Positions 47,201-59,004 of a DNA stretch of 64,000 bases are shown here, one piece after another. How positions within the stretch are numbered: the stretch's first letter is position 1; the number at the start of each line of letters is the position of its first letter. This DNA is from Lepeophtheirus salmonis (taxonomy: Eukaryota; Arthropoda; Copepoda; Siphonostomatoida; Caligidae). The notes under the pieces were generated by a model that made no database searches, was not told where the DNA came from, and worked only from the letters and a program-made list of their open reading frames with translations. Made by a program: the position numbers and the translations under genes. The stretch spans positions 7,320,422 to 7,384,421 of the forward strand of contig NC_052142.2 of NCBI RefSeq assembly GCF_016086655.4, given 5' to 3'.

Positions 47201-47360
47201 TATAATTTCAAATACATTAAATTGATATTGGCATAATAATTGTGTTACCTTGTCCTGGGGGAAAGATGGGATGTTATATATCTTCATATCCAATAGGTTT
47301 AGCGCCCATCAATGTAAATATTCCGTTAATATAAAGTCCATATCCTCTTATATCACAGGA

Positions 47361-48139
47361 ACTAAAATGCTACTATTTCTTTGAAGAAAAAACATCTACG
47401 GTCCGTGTATTCGACTTGCTAGTGTATATCGATGATGTCACCTATCTTTACCGCAACCATTTATTTGACCGTGTAGTAAATGTGTTTTCAGTGTATTATT
47501 CTTCGGTTGAATACTTTTTCTTCCATATTAAGACTCTTCTGGGGTTCTACCACCAACAAACTTGTTGATTTTTTTTTAGACCGTAATTTTTTGGTATTTT
47601 CCTTCGTTACAGAAAATATTCTGTGTGAGAATCCAGATTCCGGTAAAACGATTTAAATACATCCCGAATCAGAGGAACAGTTATGTCATTCGTCCATGCT
47701 GTATTTGAGTTTTGAAGCAATATATTCGGATTTTTTTCTTCATATGTTTCATCTGACCATTGTATAATTGAGTCACCAAAATGACTCTCAATAAAGCATT
47801 GAGGCCATCAATTTCTGAAATTTTTCAATTTTATTATATAACATTCCCATACTTGTTCCATTATGAGCATTCTGTCTTTTTATTGCACGTTATATTGCTG
47901 TGTTCCTCTACAAGTATATTTTTTTTTCAGTTGATGAAAGTAGCTTCTTATTATACCTAATCTTTTCATTTGATTGAGCATTAGATTCCTGCATAATAAG
48001 TGCAGATGTAAATACATAGGAAATCTAAATTTCATTTCTTAAATCTTCATAAAGTAAGATAAATTATTTGGATCTATCCAAAAATTGTCATTCCTTTTAA
48101 TTTGTTTAATTTTTCCTATCACATTTATCACTGAAAGTG
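47361..48139. other. unassigned sequence next to P-element relic 2
   Basis: The minus strand at 47620-47800 gives a translation with TAWTNDITVPLIRDVFKSFY that looks like decayed coding sequence. It does not match the C-terminus of the other P-element relic, so it is left unassigned. Confidence 0.4.
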
Positions 48140-50598
48140 AATGACACTAGCAGTTATATGACTAACTAATTCAGCGGCTGGCCTAGTCCGTTGTCTGGCA
48201 TTTCCAACTACATTTAAATCATCATATCTTATTTTATGGCATATTCGAAGCTCTTCATTATCCTTATCCAATAGTTTTCTAATTGTCTCGATTAAAATTA
48301 GAGTTTTATCCTTTAATTGAAAGCCCTGATGAATGAAATGATTTTTGAGTAACTTCAGTAAGTGAAGGGCATCTACAAACGCGTATATACGCGTTTCCTT
48401 GTTTGATGGATTAGAAAAATATGCTTTATCAGTAGAAAATCCTAATTACATATGTCCAAAGGTGGATATTTTTTTCGTCCCATATCAGAAACCATTCCAA
48501 TAATATGAATCCCATTATTTTCTAATTCTAAAATAACATTGAAAAGTAGCTCGTTTATTACCGGACAATCATAGTCGAAGAAAATGGGTGACTTCCAAGG
48601 ACTTATCAATCTTCAAATGAATATAACTTGAATTTGAGACATAAAATAAGAGTAATATTATTTATTTGCAAAAATAAAATATTATAGCAAAATAGTATCG
48701 ATATAAGTTTCCATGATATCTGGAAAGATCATCAGATTTTTTTCAATGAACAGACGATTGAATTTATAAAAATTACGGTAAAACTAATTTATGAAGAGTT
48801 CCACATACATTCTGCTAAGATATGATATGACTTTTTAAGTAAATATATTGAAATAATGCGAAGACATACCACTTTATTAACCCTTTATCTAAGGCCTTAA
48901 ATATTATACATAGATCTAACTGAATGTAATATCATATATACCAAATAAATCATTATAAATGTAAAAGCAAGAAACAGTTTCCTTCGCGATTTTAATATAT
49001 TTCATGAAATGATAACTGTTTTGTTGGTTATGTAAATGTTCAGGAGTTGATGATTGAACCACACTGATACAAAATGAATCCCTGTAGTTATAAAATGGAA
49101 CTTTTTATTCGTTAACATCATCATGGATAGGTAAGCTGGACGTAACTCGAAGCATGATCATATATTAATTTATAAATTCATTTGTAGAATACTAAAAAAA
49201 AGTATGTTAGGTTATCCTATTTATACGATGGCCTCTGATAATTTAGGACTACGATCGAACCTAATGTTAATCTGTTTCGAAATATGATAACTAAAGAAGC
49301 TGAAAATATGTACCATGATTTTGCTGCAAAATATTTTGGAATGAATTATTTCTTACAAGTGATATGTTAAATAAAATGGCTGTGAAATAAAATACTAATT
49401 TAGGAAATGTTAATATGGTCCACAATTTTATTTCACCTAAATAGAATATCTAAAATAGAATAATGATTCATATGAAAGCTGTAATTATGCTGTACAAGCT
49501 GCTGGTAGTAAATTCCAAAACAAAGAATGTCTACTAAAACGATTTTTGGATAATACCTGCATATTTTTCTTTGGAACATAAATCCTTTGATCGTGAATAG
49601 CATAGCAGGCTTCCTCCTTGATCTTCATTTCATCAAAACATAAGATGGGCAGGTTTCCATTTGGAATTCCTGATGATTTTAATTGTGGACAGACAATTTC
49701 AATAATATTAGATTGAACACCAGGCATTGTTTTAAATTTCGGATCCACCTTTTTAATGTTGATACGGAAGGAACCGAAAGAAGGCCACTAGAAGGAATGT
49801 ATCTGTAAGCTTTTGAGGAGAGAGACTAGAGTAGCAGTCCGTAAATAATATCCTCTTTATTCCATCTACCAGACTTCTTCCCGCTGACGATAGGTTTACT
49901 TTGAACCTTAGTAATTTTTGTAAGTTCTCCTTTCATGGACTCTTGAAAATATGATCAAAATTTCAGCTTCTTATTCTCCGATTGGAGGATCTTAACAGTT
50001 TCCCGAAGTTGCTGATTTCTTTTTCCAATAGACTTGAGTCAGGAGATCTTCATTTGTCTTGGTTAATCTAGTTATTTTTAAAGTCAGGGATCCGCACACT
50101 TGGCTATATTAATTGGTCATTTTCGCTGTATAAGTATGTGTGGAAGAGTGGTATATTTTTACTTTACTACAAGACGGGGGCTTTGACAAACATCAAGAAC
50201 AACAACCGGTGCCTATTAATTGGGAATTGGAGCTGTTTCTTTATTTTCCTTCACAATAGAATCGACAAAATCTTTTTTTCTCTTCTTTGGTCCCTTTCGC
50301 TTGGGGTGGGAAGAGGTTTTTCTCCTGGTACAAGATTTTTGGAAGGTATAGCATCTGATTTCAATTTTCTTTCAAAGTGTAAGCCCAATAGTTCATTCCT
50401 TAAATCTCTCTCATATTTTTTTTCTTCAAAATGATTTTCACAAATTCTGTGTGTCTTTCCAAGGCAACCCTTTCGATGGTAGGCTCTTTCACAAATATGT
50501 CTCCTTAAGCAATCCTTAGGGAAATCGTTGTAAACCACATTAGTAGGCGAGCCACAAATGTCAACTGCACACACCCAAGTTTTATTGGAGGACTCCAT
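48140..50598 (-). pseudogene. P-element-type (THAP9-like) transposase relic, copy 2
   Basis: Minus-strand order: THAP domain (50598-50251), then at 49900-49485 SGKKSGRWNKEDIIYGLLL, SSGLLSVPSVSTLKRWI, KTMPGVQSNIIEIV and GNLPILCFDEMKIKEEA, carrying the first catalytic Asp in the family's FDEM motif. After an unassigned 0.87-kb stretch (48620-49485) come ELLFNVILELENNGIHIIGM followed by VSDMG (second catalytic Asp) and, after a frameshift, VDALHLLKLLKNHFIHQGF from the GTP-binding insertion region, ending ERQ-like NARQRTRPAAELVSH. No C-terminal YVAGYV segment is visible. It is a paralogue of copy 1 at 15-16.7 kb in the same orientation. Confidence 0.88.
50251..50598 (-). CDS. THAP-domain reading frame (N-terminus of P-element relic 2)
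   Basis: An uninterrupted frame of 115 codons from the ATG at 50598 (MESSNKTWVC); the frame is open 23 codons further upstream. It holds a complete THAP zinc finger: CAVDIC (first two Cys), then RICENHFEEKKYERDLR with the last Cys and His, and ends LKSDAIPSKNL, equivalent to the AVPTIF box. The DNA-binding fold of about 85 residues is intact, while the transposase behind it is broken. It is most simply the surviving first part of a dead transposase; use as a host DNA-binding protein is possible but unsupported. Confidence 0.6.
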   Translation of the reverse strand: MESSNKTWVCAVDICGSPTNVVYNDFPKDCLRRHICERAYHRKGCLGKTHRICENHFEEKKYERDLRNELLGLHFERKLKSDAIPSKNLVPGEKPLPTPSERDQRREKKILSILL

Positions 50599-52829
50599 CG
50601 CCAGTCCCAATATTAATTTATGAATATAATATAATAGTAATTTATTAACAATACTAATAGTAATCACTATTAAAACGATGACTAAACAACATATTATTAT
50701 CGACTAGGACGTCACAAAAACAATCCTACTATTTAGGTTGACTAGCTATCGGTACGTTAAAACAATTTGAAAATGTCCTGATGTCTGTTACCTTGGGATA
50801 TTTCCGCTTGAATATGTATCTTTAACCATAGGAATTTTAAACTTATGTATGGATTAAGAACCTAAGTTTGGATTATTCAACATTTTAAATATGAATTAGT
50901 TCATTCTTTCCTGTTTTAATACAACAAATTGTTATTATCGCCACTACTCAAACTGAAAAAACGGCACTTAATGTAGTTGAGTTAATATTAATTTTATTTA
51001 AAATTGATTTTGATAATTCATTGCGACAGCAAGTTCAACTTTTATTTCCTGATATTTATTTATTACGTTATATTTAGATATGACTGCTATGAATCTTCTT
51101 CTATTGGTATGACACAGCATTACATTGATCACATGATGTAGACTAATTCACTTATAAAATTACTTGTTATAGCTTATGATGTAAACTTATCCTTTCTTTT
51201 TCAATTCTATAATTATTATTTTTGTTTCAAAATTCTTTCATGGATTACTCAACATAAGTGTTGAGTAATCTAAGATCATATTTTTTATATGTATATTGAT
51301 ATCTAACGGTAAATCAGTTCATAAATTTTAACTTCATTATTTTTCGTTGGGATGTTTTGTATTTATTTTTCTAGATTAAATAAATATTTCTCTTATTTTG
51401 TCATTTTGTCTTACTAAAAAGTTTTTCTCGATAATTTTGAATAATTTATTGGATATTTTAGAGAAAAAGAAAATTCCTGATTTACAGGACCTTGAAAATG
51501 TTTAGCGAGATGAAGGGCAAGACATAATATCTTAGGAAAGTAACTTACAATAAAGGTGTTGAAGTCATTGAGAACTTAATAATATTTTGAATGTATGATA
51601 TTTTCCAACAAATATATCACTCTGAAGCTTAATACAAGTTTCATCCTACACCTTCTCTACTCTTATTTTTGTAGTTAAACAATTTATACTTAATTTTTGT
51701 CTTAACTCCGACAAATTCGAAATGTCATACTTATAAAAAAAAATTATGCCCTTCATTCTTTTTCATCTTTTTCTCATTTTCACCTCACCTCTGCCAGTGA
51801 CATTATTTCTAGTTCTTTGTTTGTTTGATTGTCAATTCTGTTCTTAATCCTAAAGAGGTTATATCTTTTTTTACATTTTTTTTTTATGAACCGTCGTTTT
51901 AGTTTTCCATTTGTCCGTCTAGTTTCTGTTCCAAAATCTTCATGTTTACAATGAAGTAAGCAAACAACATTTCAAAGCTATCAACGGATTTACCATCTAT
52001 ATAAACAATAATTATCGTATATAAACACTCATTCGATATTACGATCTTAAATAAATTGTATTTCTTATCAGGTATCTAATAAATTGGAATAGCATTTTCC
52101 ATTTATTAAACATTTCCATGTTTGATGTTGTAAATTTATCCGAAAAAGTTTTTATTTTATTTTCGTTGAGCTTTTCACTAGATTCTTTAACAGTGTGGCA
52201 ACAAGGAACGATGAAAAGTTGAAATTTCACGTCAAACAATCACTTATAAGCTATATAATTAAATATAAAATAATATAACTTATTGAATTAAAACAGTAAT
52301 AGTTAGAATAGAGAGGCTCTGTGATTATAATGAATTGTTTGTCTAGGTGTTAAGTAATGCATGCTTAAGCATATTTATCATATTTTGAAACAAAATTAAT
52401 AATTCTGTATATATAGTTAATTAGTTGATAACAGTATTCAATTTTTGTTTATTGTAAATCTATTCATAAGATTTTGGTCCATCAAGAAGCCCTATATTCA
52501 ATATATGAAATAAATAAACTTACATCTATACTTGAAATTCAATTGCCCTAAAAGTTTTTCCTATAACTGGGGGACTTGTTATAGGATCAATTCATAACTT
52601 TAACCAACCTAGTACTCTATATGAGATTTTAAGTAATGCTTCCTACACATGGCTTTAAATTTCACTTCCAGTGATTAACAAATGTAGACAAGGTCAACGA
52701 AAAGTTATGTTAAATGTTTATTAAAGTACTAATTATATAAATAATTACATAATTTGCATATAATTATAGAAATAGGTAGATACAATTTCCAAAAACATGT
52801 GACATATCTTTCATTAGAAATGGTCACGG
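50599..52829. other. intron 2 sequence, nothing recognised
   Basis: No credible frame. It contains the 12-bp hairpin at 51243-51270; the rest is AT-rich. Confidence 0.45.
51243..51270. repeat. perfect 12-bp hairpin with 4-base loop
   Basis: GATTACTCAACA, loop TAAG, TGTTGAGTAATC. Perfect pairing over 12 bases; no related copy noticed elsewhere in the window. Confidence 0.85.
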
Positions 52830-53190
52830 TTACCCTTCACCAAAGGCCGAAGTTTCTCTGGAAAGGAGTGGCGTGCTGTGCACCATGCTCATGGGGATAG
52901 AGTCCATTGCAGACACCAGTTTGGCATTAAGGTTATCCAAATTTTAGCTGCGGGTTACACAGGCTTTGCTCTCAAGAATAGACTACATGGAGTAATCCAT
53001 GATGGTTAGGCCGGGGCTGTAGGGGGACAAGACGGTCTATTCCAAAAGCCTCTCAAATTTGCTTCACACCACTTATGTGTCTTTTTGAATGTGTGGGAGG
53101 GGATACCATCCTATTGGAAGGTATTTGACTCATTCTGGAAGTGCTGCATGGCCCAGGGAAAAAGACCTTCTTCGAAGATTCCATTGTAAT
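52830..53190 (-). pseudogene. mariner/Tc1-type transposase fragment
   Basis: Minus-strand translation: LFPWAMQHFQNESNTFQ then, after a stop, DGIPSHTFKKTHKWCEANLR followed by GFWNRPSCPPTAPA. This matches the mariner catalytic region 'QDgAPaHta..tq.wl..n...fw....WPp.SPDlNP', giving the second catalytic Asp. The SPDLNP segment carrying the third Asp has become APA-stop. Only about 110 codons remain. Confidence 0.8.
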
Positions 53191-53284
53191 TAACGAAACT
53201 GTTTTTTATAAATATATTTTCGACACAACTAGAGTTTAAACATAATATCTCGTAACCTCGTACTGACTTTTTAGTAATATACAT

Positions 53285-53350
53285 TATATTGAAAATTCTT
53301 GCAAACGCGATTACATGATGGTCTAACCTTGATTTCTATTAACCTTGCAT
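53285..53350 (-). repeat. repeat C, copy 3
   Basis: The reverse complement reads AAGGTTAATAGAAATCAAGG then TTAGACCATCATGTAATCGC, nearly identical to 16893-16940. It lies 95 bases from the mariner fragment and may be part of its terminal region or of an independent repeat. Confidence 0.7.
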
Positions 53351-53887
53351 ATAACTAGAAATGGGATTGCTGGGCAAATTCCGAATAGCATCATAAAAAC
53401 TACTTCTAAGAAGATTTCAAAAGTTAAGATTACTAAGATTGACACAATATTTGCCGTCAGAGATGACTCTAAACTATAGTGCTCAACTCTCACTTATATC
53501 TTATAATTTTCAAACAGGAATGTATAATTAATAAGAACATTTATATTGTGCTTTTGATCAACATATTTTTTAAAACTTACTCTTATTAATCCATATTTTG
53601 AAAATTCTAATGCATCAATTAACGTCAAGCACAATAATTTCTAGTGACCTCTGTCATCAAATATATCTTGTATCAAAGTTACCATACTCTTTTGTAATAT
53701 ATTCTTTCGTGCGTGGTTTTTACACAATCGGCAATTTAGCCAATATTCACATCCCTAGTTATATGAAGTTTTATAAAAATATGGCTATATTTAAATGAAA
53801 GAAAATTGCTCAAGTTTTTTAGTAATTGTTATCATATGAACATGTTCATTATGTATATTTTGTTATTTTCAAAATATTTATTTTCAG
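53351..53887. other. end of bestrophin intron 2
   Basis: AT-rich, no gene. The acceptor TTATTTTCAG ends at 53887. Confidence 0.6.
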
Positions 53888-54054
53888 ATTATTCCATTCT
53901 ATTGCCTGCTTTGTCGATGGATTTGATCAAGATAGCCGAATTCTTCGTCGTTCTTTAATGCGATACATGAATTTGGCTCTTATTTTAGTGTTAAGGTCAA
54001 TTTCATCCGCTGTTAAGCAAAGGTTTCCCACTTTAGATCATGTTGTTGAAGCAG
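53888..54054 (+). CDS. BEST: bestrophin, coding exon 3 (residues 105-161)
   Basis: Reads LFHSIACFVDGFDQDSRILR, RSLMRYMNLALILVLRSISS, then AVKQRFPTLDHVVEAG. This is the cytosolic block of bestrophins ('GxDexGRxLRRtLiRYanL...LRSvStaVxkRFPt..hvVeAG'). R141 falls at the same number as in human BEST1. Acceptor TTTTCAG, donor GCAG|GTAAGA; the split Gly161 is completed by exon 4. A longer open frame in this region simply reads through the donor. Confidence 0.97.
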
Positions 54055-54417
54055 GTAAGATGATGGAATGAGTATCTAGACATTAATCAATTTTTTATAG
54101 ATTATGCAACATATATAACAACTTGTTATTTGTATTATCATAATGAAATATTAACATACTTTTCTTAGGGATCTACTTATATTGAGGTTTGCGTGAATTC
54201 TAATCGAAAAACATAATTATCATAATTAAATTTGAAATGTAAATACTCATGAAATTATGTCAAAAATTATATATGTCAGGTAATCACTAGAATTTGTCCA
54301 CATAGAAGGAAAGAAGAAAAATGAACTTTTTTTTAAATAGAAAATTGTATTTAATCCATCGGACCCAGGAATCGTCTTTTGAATTCCATATATATGAAGT
54401 AAATTTTCTTCTCTAGG

Positions 54418-54502
54418 AACGATCAGGGCGCGAACCTACCTACATTGAGGCTGAAAGAATAATTTTTCCCGATTGCGACGTCCATTGAGCTATGTTATTC
54501 CA
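54418..54502 (-). repeat. tRNA-like sequence (tRNA pseudogene or SINE head)
   Basis: On the minus strand it begins GGAATAACATAGCTCAATGG, with a TAGCTCAATGG block like an A box, and ends AGGTTCGCGCCCTGATCGTTCC, with GGTTCGCGCCC like a B box. The first and last seven bases can pair at five Watson-Crick positions and one G-T position. The anticodon and variable regions do not fold cleanly, so it is not called a working tRNA. Confidence 0.4.
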
Positions 54503-55392
54503 TTTTTCTTGTAGCTCTTTTTGTTTCACAAGGATATTTTTGTTACTCAAAATTTCAATACTTTTCGTCTAATATATAAAAAAGAAGGTTAAATCAATAT
54601 TTATTAGAATCTTTTGTTTAACTTAAATGAATTATTAATAGAAGATAATGCATTTGAAAAAACAATATAGCTTCTTAAAGATGGTAAAGGATTATATAGA
54701 TTTAAAAAAGTTGATATTGGTAAAATTAGGTTATTGACTGGTTGATCTGAAATGAACTTTGTTAATTTATTTCATTTTTTTATCCACTGGTTTACGAAGA
54801 GATTGATATAGAGCTGTGAAACACTGTCTAGATTTGCCTGATTTGCATAAACTTGTTTAACTCATGAACAATAAATAAGATTGTTTGGAACTAATAATTA
54901 ATTATGTTTTAAAGTATTTTTAATAACAATGACGCCATAAATAATGTTCAATTAATATCAAATTTATATAAAAATTAAACCTCTGGAGCAATTTTAATAA
55001 ACAACACAACCTCGAGTACTTTTTTTTTAAACAGAAAATATTTTCTGTTTGGATAGAAAATCCTAAAATCTTTACAATCTAAAAATGGGCCATATAATAA
55101 ATTAGAAGATTGAAATATTGTATTTTTCCACTACATGAAATACTATTCTGTATGTTTTTTTTTGTTTTTCAAATATGAGAAATGTTGTTTGTACTATCAA
55201 AAAAAAAAAATATTATGAAGGATACATGATTAAAAAATGATTTTATATGAAGCCTTTGTTATCTTTAATATTTTAATTAAATATAAAATATTATCTTTAA
55301 AAAAATAATGTACTAATTTTTAAAAGAAATGTAATAGTTAATTAGTCGTTAGTCGTTTCTATGTTAATCAATAGTATTTCGTATCCTTCTTC

Positions 55393-55424
<32 letters not shown>

Positions 55425-56607
55425 TAGCCATACCCTTAAATACAATTATGACAAACAAAAGCAAACAAACATTCTAACTGAATATAACACACTCCTTACA
55501 CATACCTGTTATGAGTGAATGAAAAAACTATAATAGAAAAACGACGATAAAAATCAAAGTTTTCTTCCTTTTTTTCTTCCATTCTTGTACCCAAAAGCCC
55601 GAATTAACGACCATTGTCGGAAAAATTAGCTAAAAATTATGTATTAATTTTTAAGATAAATGTAATTGTTATTTAGTCGTTTCTAAGTTAATCAGTGGGT
55701 TTTGGTATCCTTCTTAATAATGTATTTACAGACTCGAAACTATCGCCAAATTTAAATTATGTTTCAATTAGGATATATAGCCTATCAACTTGTAGGTTTT
55801 TTTTTTTTTTTGTATATTTTTAATCAATCACTAAGAAAGAGTCCCAATACCGTGTTTTCAATCAATTTTATTACATTTTTAAGAATAATATTTTAATATA
55901 GTTCTTCATTATGTATTGGTCGATTAAGTTGAACCGATTAGGTTAAAGTAAACATTTTAGTACAACAATTAATCTATATGACTTAGGAAATTAGGAGATT
56001 TTAGGAGAATATTAAGTAATTAAAATTATTTTTAGAAGTTTTATCCTATTTAACATGGCCGAGCAAAAAAGAAAATATTGGAAAAATAGCGTTGTTTATT
56101 TGTAGTTCAAATTCCTTTCTTCTTAGAGGGGCATACATGTTTTAAGCTTTAATTATTGACAAAAAAACATATATTCAGTAGGACTAGTTAAATTTAATAA
56201 AGTCCTTTTATTTGCTTATGTTCGTATTGCTTGGGATAAAGAAAGTTATTTTTGCAATAATTTTGAAAATGAATATTAAAACTTTTTTTTTAAATTTTCA
56301 CAATATTCTACAATTAGGGCCTTATAAAATTCCAATTGTTTTTGATCATGATTTTTAGAATTAGTAATAACCATTATAATAATATTTTCAGCGAGACTAA
56401 ATAGAGTACATGATTATGTAGTATATTCAGTATCTACTTAAATATTGTGATATAAATAGATAATATTAATGAACTAGGTTTAAAAAACTAATGCTTACTT
56501 TTTGGTACTACCAGTATTATGTATATCAATATTATAATATTGTAAACATTGAAGTAATTAGTTTGCTTGCATTACTGACATGTTTAACTAGTGATGCTAG
56601 TTTTTAG

Positions 56608-56658
56608 TTCTTTAGACCGATCTAACACTACTCATTAGTGTTAGATCGGTCTAAAGAA
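56608..56658. repeat. perfect 23-bp hairpin with 5-base loop
   Basis: Arms 56608-56630 and 56636-56658 are exact reverse complements (TTCTTTAGACCGATCTAACA then CTA; the right arm begins TAGTGTTAGATCGG); the loop is CTCAT. Perfect pairing in a region where all else is decayed suggests it is young or maintained. It lies just left of repeat F copy 2. No second copy was noticed in the window. Confidence 0.95.
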
Positions 56659-56694
56659 ACATCTCCATTAATGGAAGGATAATTAATTCTGAAG

Positions 56695-57195
56695 TTACAC
56701 TTCGACACAAATGTCCATGATAGTAACTTCTAATCTTGTAGATCATTGACTCAAAAATATATCAGTCGCTCCAGATATTTTATGGAATCGTTGAATACTC
56801 CTATGACAACAAATGAGTTATACATGCGAAATAGAGCAAGAATAATCAAATAAAACACTAGAAATAAATGGAGGGAGTTATCATGTTCCACCTACTCCAA
56901 TGAAAATCCTGAATATTTCTTAAATTCATCTATGCTTCGTATTATGAACGAAGAATTCTTTGTGAATTATAAATTATATACAAAGAAAAACTTTTTAATC
57001 GATTTGAGTCCTTGAGTGTCATTGAAAAACAAAAATACTCCTCTTGGAGAAATTAATAAGTGGCATGGACTCCATTCTGATATGCTGAATTCGTGCTATT
57101 CAGTCTTTACGGACAATTACATATCCATCCAGTACATTTCAATTCTCACTTCCAATTCCCTGATAGTTATTACTTTGATTTGTGACTCTCTTTTG
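56695..57195 (+). repeat. interspersed repeat F, copy 2
   Basis: Partner of 41765-42130. Longer here by an AT-rich insertion around 56880-57050. Short frames at 57016-57412 overlap it and its flank and show no motif. Confidence 0.8.
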
Positions 57196-58846
57196 TCATA
57201 GAAAAATTGGAAGATTTAAACCAGTTAAAATACCTTTAATTAATAGAGATTTGGATGAATTTTGTGTACAAAGCATTTGGATTATGTATTTGCATCCACC
57301 CATTCTTTCTGTTACTAGGAATTCATATTTTTTCCATTTAAATATCATATCCATCTCGGATCCTCTCTTCAACTTCAAGTTGAAGGTATACCACCAAAAA
57401 AAACCTCTTTAAAATGAATACGGTATCTCTCCTACTCCTTATTTACTTAGATGATAAGTTGAGCGATTTTCACGATAAGGGAAAACTAGAACCAACCTTA
57501 CGAAATATGTTCCTAGTAGGGTTTTTTAGAGGCAACTGCAGATGAATGAATCATCCTAAAGATTGGATCGTAGGAGAGTACAGATAAATGAGAGACGTAA
57601 GCGAGGAAAACTGTGCAGATCAGTACATTTGCAGCAATATTAATATGTAAGATAGCTTGATTTGGTAAGGTCTTACTCAAAGGGAAGATGATATATTGAA
57701 CCTATACATCAATTATGTAAATCCAGTGAATTTTGAGATGACTCCTTTTGTTTTTATTGATAATCTAAAGAATGAATGTTCATTTCCTAAGTAATTGGTC
57801 ATTATATTTTGAATTCCTTAGTAGTGAATATTCATATTCCTGATCATACACATATAGTAATTTTGAGAAACGACATTTATGTTGATATAAATCACTATAA
57901 ACAGATATTTAAAAAAATGAAATTTCAAGATTGCACTCTTTTTGTTATTGCTATATGAAAAAAACAAAAAAAACTATAATCATTATTCTTATATTCATGA
58001 AGGGAGAACATTCAGCATAAAGTAATCATTAGTGCCTCAGATAGGAGTAACTCAGGGGATTTCTAAAGTTACATGTGAAATACTTGCTGGAATATAATTG
58101 AGGATTGACATCGTTGTAATTCCTCCCTATATCATTGCTAGATACGGAGAGGATTTTGTGCGTGTTTCCTTCATGTCATAGCTTCAAACGTCATGACAGC
58201 TGAGCTGCTCTCCTCCCAATTATTATATAAACTGTCAGGGTGACCACATTTCTTTTTTTAACATACCAGCATTTGATATTATTTAAATTTATGACTATAA
58301 ACTAGAGGGCTACTTGCTCGCTGATACGTTCGAATTTTCAAAATAAGTAGGAATAATTAATAATAGCATTCATATTTTGTAGTTACCAACATATATTTTC
58401 TTTTTTTAAATTTACGTTCACAGCAATTTAGTCATTATTAATATTTCTACTTATTATCTTGTGTGTTCATAAATGTGCCGTGTTGCACATTCCTAGTGAT
58501 TTTTAGTTCCTCGTATTTTTCTTTTTCTTAGGAATTATTTTTGACAAATGGCTTAGTGTTAAACAAGACCTTTTTAACACAACCACACAATTTTAGATTT
58601 TTACTTTCTCTAACTTGATTAAAAGAAAAATAAGGTGAAAAAGCAGAATCTTTTGTTTTTCTTTTATTTGCATAAATATTAGTTGATTAATTTTACTATC
58701 TACTGAAATTATAAAATGTATTTCGTTATATGTAAATACATTTTCATATTATCAAAGATTATACTCTTTATTGGTACCAAAATATTGTTGATCTTAAAGT
58801 ATATTTATTTTTATTTTTAAATAAGTTTTAAGATGTAAATTTTCAG
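57196..58846. other. bestrophin intron 3, right part
   Basis: No recognisable coding sequence. The acceptor AAATTTTCAG ends at 58846. Confidence 0.55.
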
Positions 58847-59004
58847 GATTCATGACAAATCAAGAAAAAGAACTATTTCAAGCTGTACCCAGCAATGAAT
58901 TCAATACTTACTGGATTCCTTGTACATGGTTTATTTACCGAATTCAAGAAGCTTCAAAGAATAATAAACTTGTCACCCATTATGCTCTGGAAACTATCAT
59001 GAGA
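58847..59004 (+). CDS. BEST: bestrophin, coding exon 4 (residues 161-213)
   Basis: Reads FMTNQEKELFQAVPSNEFNT, YWIPCTWFIYRIQEASKNNK, then LVTHYALETIMR. It matches the bestrophin segment 'GFMT..E...f......yn.YWvP..Wf.nl...A...g.i.d...l..ll'. Acceptor TTTTCAG, donor AGA|GTAAGT, ending in phase 0. The next conserved segment, expected to contain the 'YDWIS(V/I)PLVYTQ' motif, is not found in the remaining 5 kb, so the following exon lies beyond the window. Confidence 0.97.

Larger units (their letters stand above)
45216..47360 (+). mobile_element. internally deleted Ty3/gypsy retrotransposon relic
   Basis: A primer-site-like TGGCGTAGACGGTAATCC at 45440 follows a candidate LTR that begins TGTTATG (45216) and ends CTCATATATCA (45437). 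Then come Gag remains, a zinc-knuckle remnant, a protease remnant and, after a deletion of RT, RNase H and most of integrase, the integrase tail. The polypurine tract CTGGGGGAAAGATGGGA (47255-47271) abuts TGTTATATATC, the start of the 3' LTR, and a CTCTTATATCA end-like block lies at 47347-47357. The two LTR candidates agree at their ends but not convincingly in between, so LTR limits are uncertain. Confidence 0.75.
54055..56694. other. bestrophin intron 3, left part
   Basis: AT-rich intron with a possible tRNA-derived relic (54404-54503), a 22-base palindrome AAACAGAAAATATTTTCTGTTT split at its centre (55029-55050, arms of 11), a 22-base T run (55393-55414) and a 14-base T run (55798-55811). 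No coding frame. Confidence 0.5.

Noticed and set aside
55393..55414. 22-base T run as a functional element
   Set aside because: Homopolymer runs are frequent in this AT-rich DNA and no repeat body adjoins it.
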